This document shows positions 62,412 through 64,000 of a stretch of 64,000 bases of DNA, one piece after another (position 1 is the first letter of the stretch; every line of letters begins with the position of its first letter). The notes beneath the pieces were generated by a model. That model was not told the origin of the DNA. It was given only the letters and a program-made list of their open reading frames with translations, and ran no database searches. Made by a program: the position numbers and the translations under genes. The stretch spans positions 1,870,240 through 1,934,239 of the forward strand of contig NW_019091358.1 in assembly GCF_001949145.1 (NCBI RefSeq), in the 5' to 3' direction. This DNA is from Acanthaster planci. Taxonomy: Eukaryota; Echinodermata; Asteroidea; Valvatida; Acanthasteridae.

Positions 62412-64000
62412 AGATAGCTCAGTTTCTCTCGTGGATTACTGTCATAACGTATAAGTCTAATATTGGGTTCTTCTGATTACTTAGGCATTTCTTTTCAATC
62501 AAATCTCAGGGTTTTCACAGATGAAACTGGGTAGTGCTGTACAGAACTTTATTGGCTCCCTATAAACACAATCACCGTATGTAGGGCTTCGTGTGAGGGC
62601 CACGGAAAAGGAAGTTCTAAGGGCATGTTTTACTCTTCTGCCCTAAGTCGTCTTTCTTATTTTGCTGCTCTTAGGAAACATCGCATTTGCTGCGAACATT
62701 TACTTAAGTGGCCTTTTGTTCGAATGTCCGAAGATGTAGAAAAGCAGGCCTAGCAAGGCGAGCAAAAACCTCTCCGCGGGCGCTATCCGATCAATAGTCG
62801 CATCACGAGAGAGTAACAGTTTCGTAAGTCACCGCCGCCGGCTATTTGAATGAGCATCTGAGCCCGCTGCATGTGACGAACCCTGCCGTTTTGCCATTTT
62901 CTCGGAGTGGCTTCTGAAGGAGACAATTACTCGTCAGAAGTCGACCGGGCCTTCAAAGGCGGCGTTGAAGGCTCGGGCGAAGATGCACCACTTAAAAAAC
63001 CCACCGCCGTTTACGTGGGCAAACAGCCGGGCAAATATTTTCGTATTGCGGGACAATCATGTGGGATTTTTTTCTTCTCGGGGTGGAAGGAACTTGCCTC
63101 ACGCGCTCCTGGCTATGCAGTTAACAATCGCTTTGGTTCTCCGTGGACCTCGGTGTTGACGGAGTCGAACAATGCCCCAGGACTGTGGCTTTAGCGCGGG
63201 GCAGTAGCAATTCCTTGCCTGCTGATAAATGCATGTTTACCGTAGTTCCACCAACTTCTCGCTCGTGGGGGTACTGCTTGATAAAAGAGGGTGTTTCTCC
63301 CACACAATCGGAGCTGCCAGTTACAGGAAAGAATGCTTCATCCCCGGACAAAACGAATAAGAGTTCCCAGTGACAGGTTGTTAGTCCCTTGAAAGGGGTT
63401 TGTGCACGTAAGTGTATCAATAAACCCACTCTAATTTGTCGTTAATAAAATAACCCCCTGATGGAGTGTTTGGACAGGGTAAATTGGTTTCGCTCACCGC
63501 TGTATTGACAACTACACAAACTTGTTATTTTGTGCGGAACAACTCATCAGCCGATATTTGTAACGCATTTCGGGCGTTGTGTAAAACAACCGTCCGAAAT
63601 TAATTGGCTCAACAGAACAATATGTTTTGGATCTAAACCATTGCCAAGCAAGAGCATAAAAGACTTGTCATGCCCTGCAGTTGAGTTGGCTGGCAACCAT
63701 GGGAATGACCGAGAAGACGACATACCTTGCCAAACGAAACCACTTGAGTTGTATAGCAAACGTTATCGACAAGGGTGGGTTTCAATTCTTAGGGAACATT
63801 AAAATTCAGCTCTGCTATGCCTTTGACTACATTAGAAGAACACAGTCTGAGCAATGTTATTCTGATCCGGCAGAGTGTCACATGAAGAAGGCGAACTAAT
63901 TATGTAATCTGAAAATGAACATTTCGCAACAAGATCTAAAAATACGTAAACTAGGTTTGCACCGTTAACCAACTGGAATGAAATAAACTCTGTTCTTAGT
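62412..64000. other. Region without a supported gene
   Basis: A CG-richer stretch at 62760-63200 contains a plus-strand frame (62907-63194) that begins at GTG and has no recognised domain. It could be a promoter or first exon of a gene to the right of the window, but nothing proves this. Confidence 0.4.

Noticed and set aside
62907-63194. 95-codon plus-strand frame in a CG-richer patch
   Set aside because: Starts at GTG, no domain, no splice evidence; reported only as a region note.
1-64000. CRISPR arrays, bacterial operons, rRNA or intact tRNA genes
   Set aside because: No direct repeats with unique spacers, no rRNA-like sequence, and no cloverleaf other than the decayed SINE head at 58575 was seen by eye.

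Overview
This is an intron-rich, AT-rich, repeat-laden animal nuclear genome window with one assembly gap of Ns (28903-29141). Features pointing to an invertebrate metazoan are a forkhead transcription factor, a dehydrogenase split by GT-AG introns over 23 kb, many decayed DNA transposons and a ubiquitous self-complementary TACATG hexamer repeat. The forkhead domain looks like the FoxAB class, which is known from amphioxus, echinoderms and spiralians. Together with the TACATG repeats this suggests a marine invertebrate, most likely a non-vertebrate deuterostome, but the species cannot be fixed from the sequence.

Only two intact protein-coding genes can be supported. (1) On the minus strand (27427-50482) a zinc-dependent medium-chain dehydrogenase is assembled from seven exons whose splice sites and phases all agree, giving 357 residues with a catalytic zinc site, a four-cysteine structural zinc lobe and a GxGxxG nucleotide-binding motif. 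One exon is only 50 bp. (2) On the plus strand (54093-55052) lies an intronless FoxAB/FoxB-like forkhead gene of 319 residues. The two genes are divergent, with about 3.6 kb between their start codons. That space holds CCAAT motifs, a TATA-like element and a foldback element.

The left part (1-27 kb) is mostly mobile-element debris. In order it holds: a 742-bp hAT-like element with a perfect 8-bp target duplication (4066-4807); a minus-strand LINE relic with endonuclease and reverse transcriptase pieces; two fields of a 72-bp (24-codon) minisatellite (11.3-13.6 kb and 17.7-19.0 kb) that share a higher-order block; a broken THAP/P-element transposase gene between them; a relic of a repeated coding family at 22.0-22.6 kb; and a 905-bp inverted-repeat element.

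The large introns of the dehydrogenase hold a 1.66-kb Tc1/mariner copy in a TA target with long inverted repeats and a ruined transposase, a probable second hAT-like element (45.6-47.8 kb) with a TTAA-flanked MITE inside it, foldback elements, and many TACATG arrays. Right of the forkhead gene (55-64 kb) no gene could be supported; a small inverted-repeat element, a tRNA-derived SINE and a CAA microsatellite are visible.

The most informative signals are the microexon-bearing dehydrogenase of a bacterial-looking subfamily, the spliced P-element/THAP relic, and the TACATG insertions that can be timed and sized because they interrupt otherwise alignable minisatellite units.
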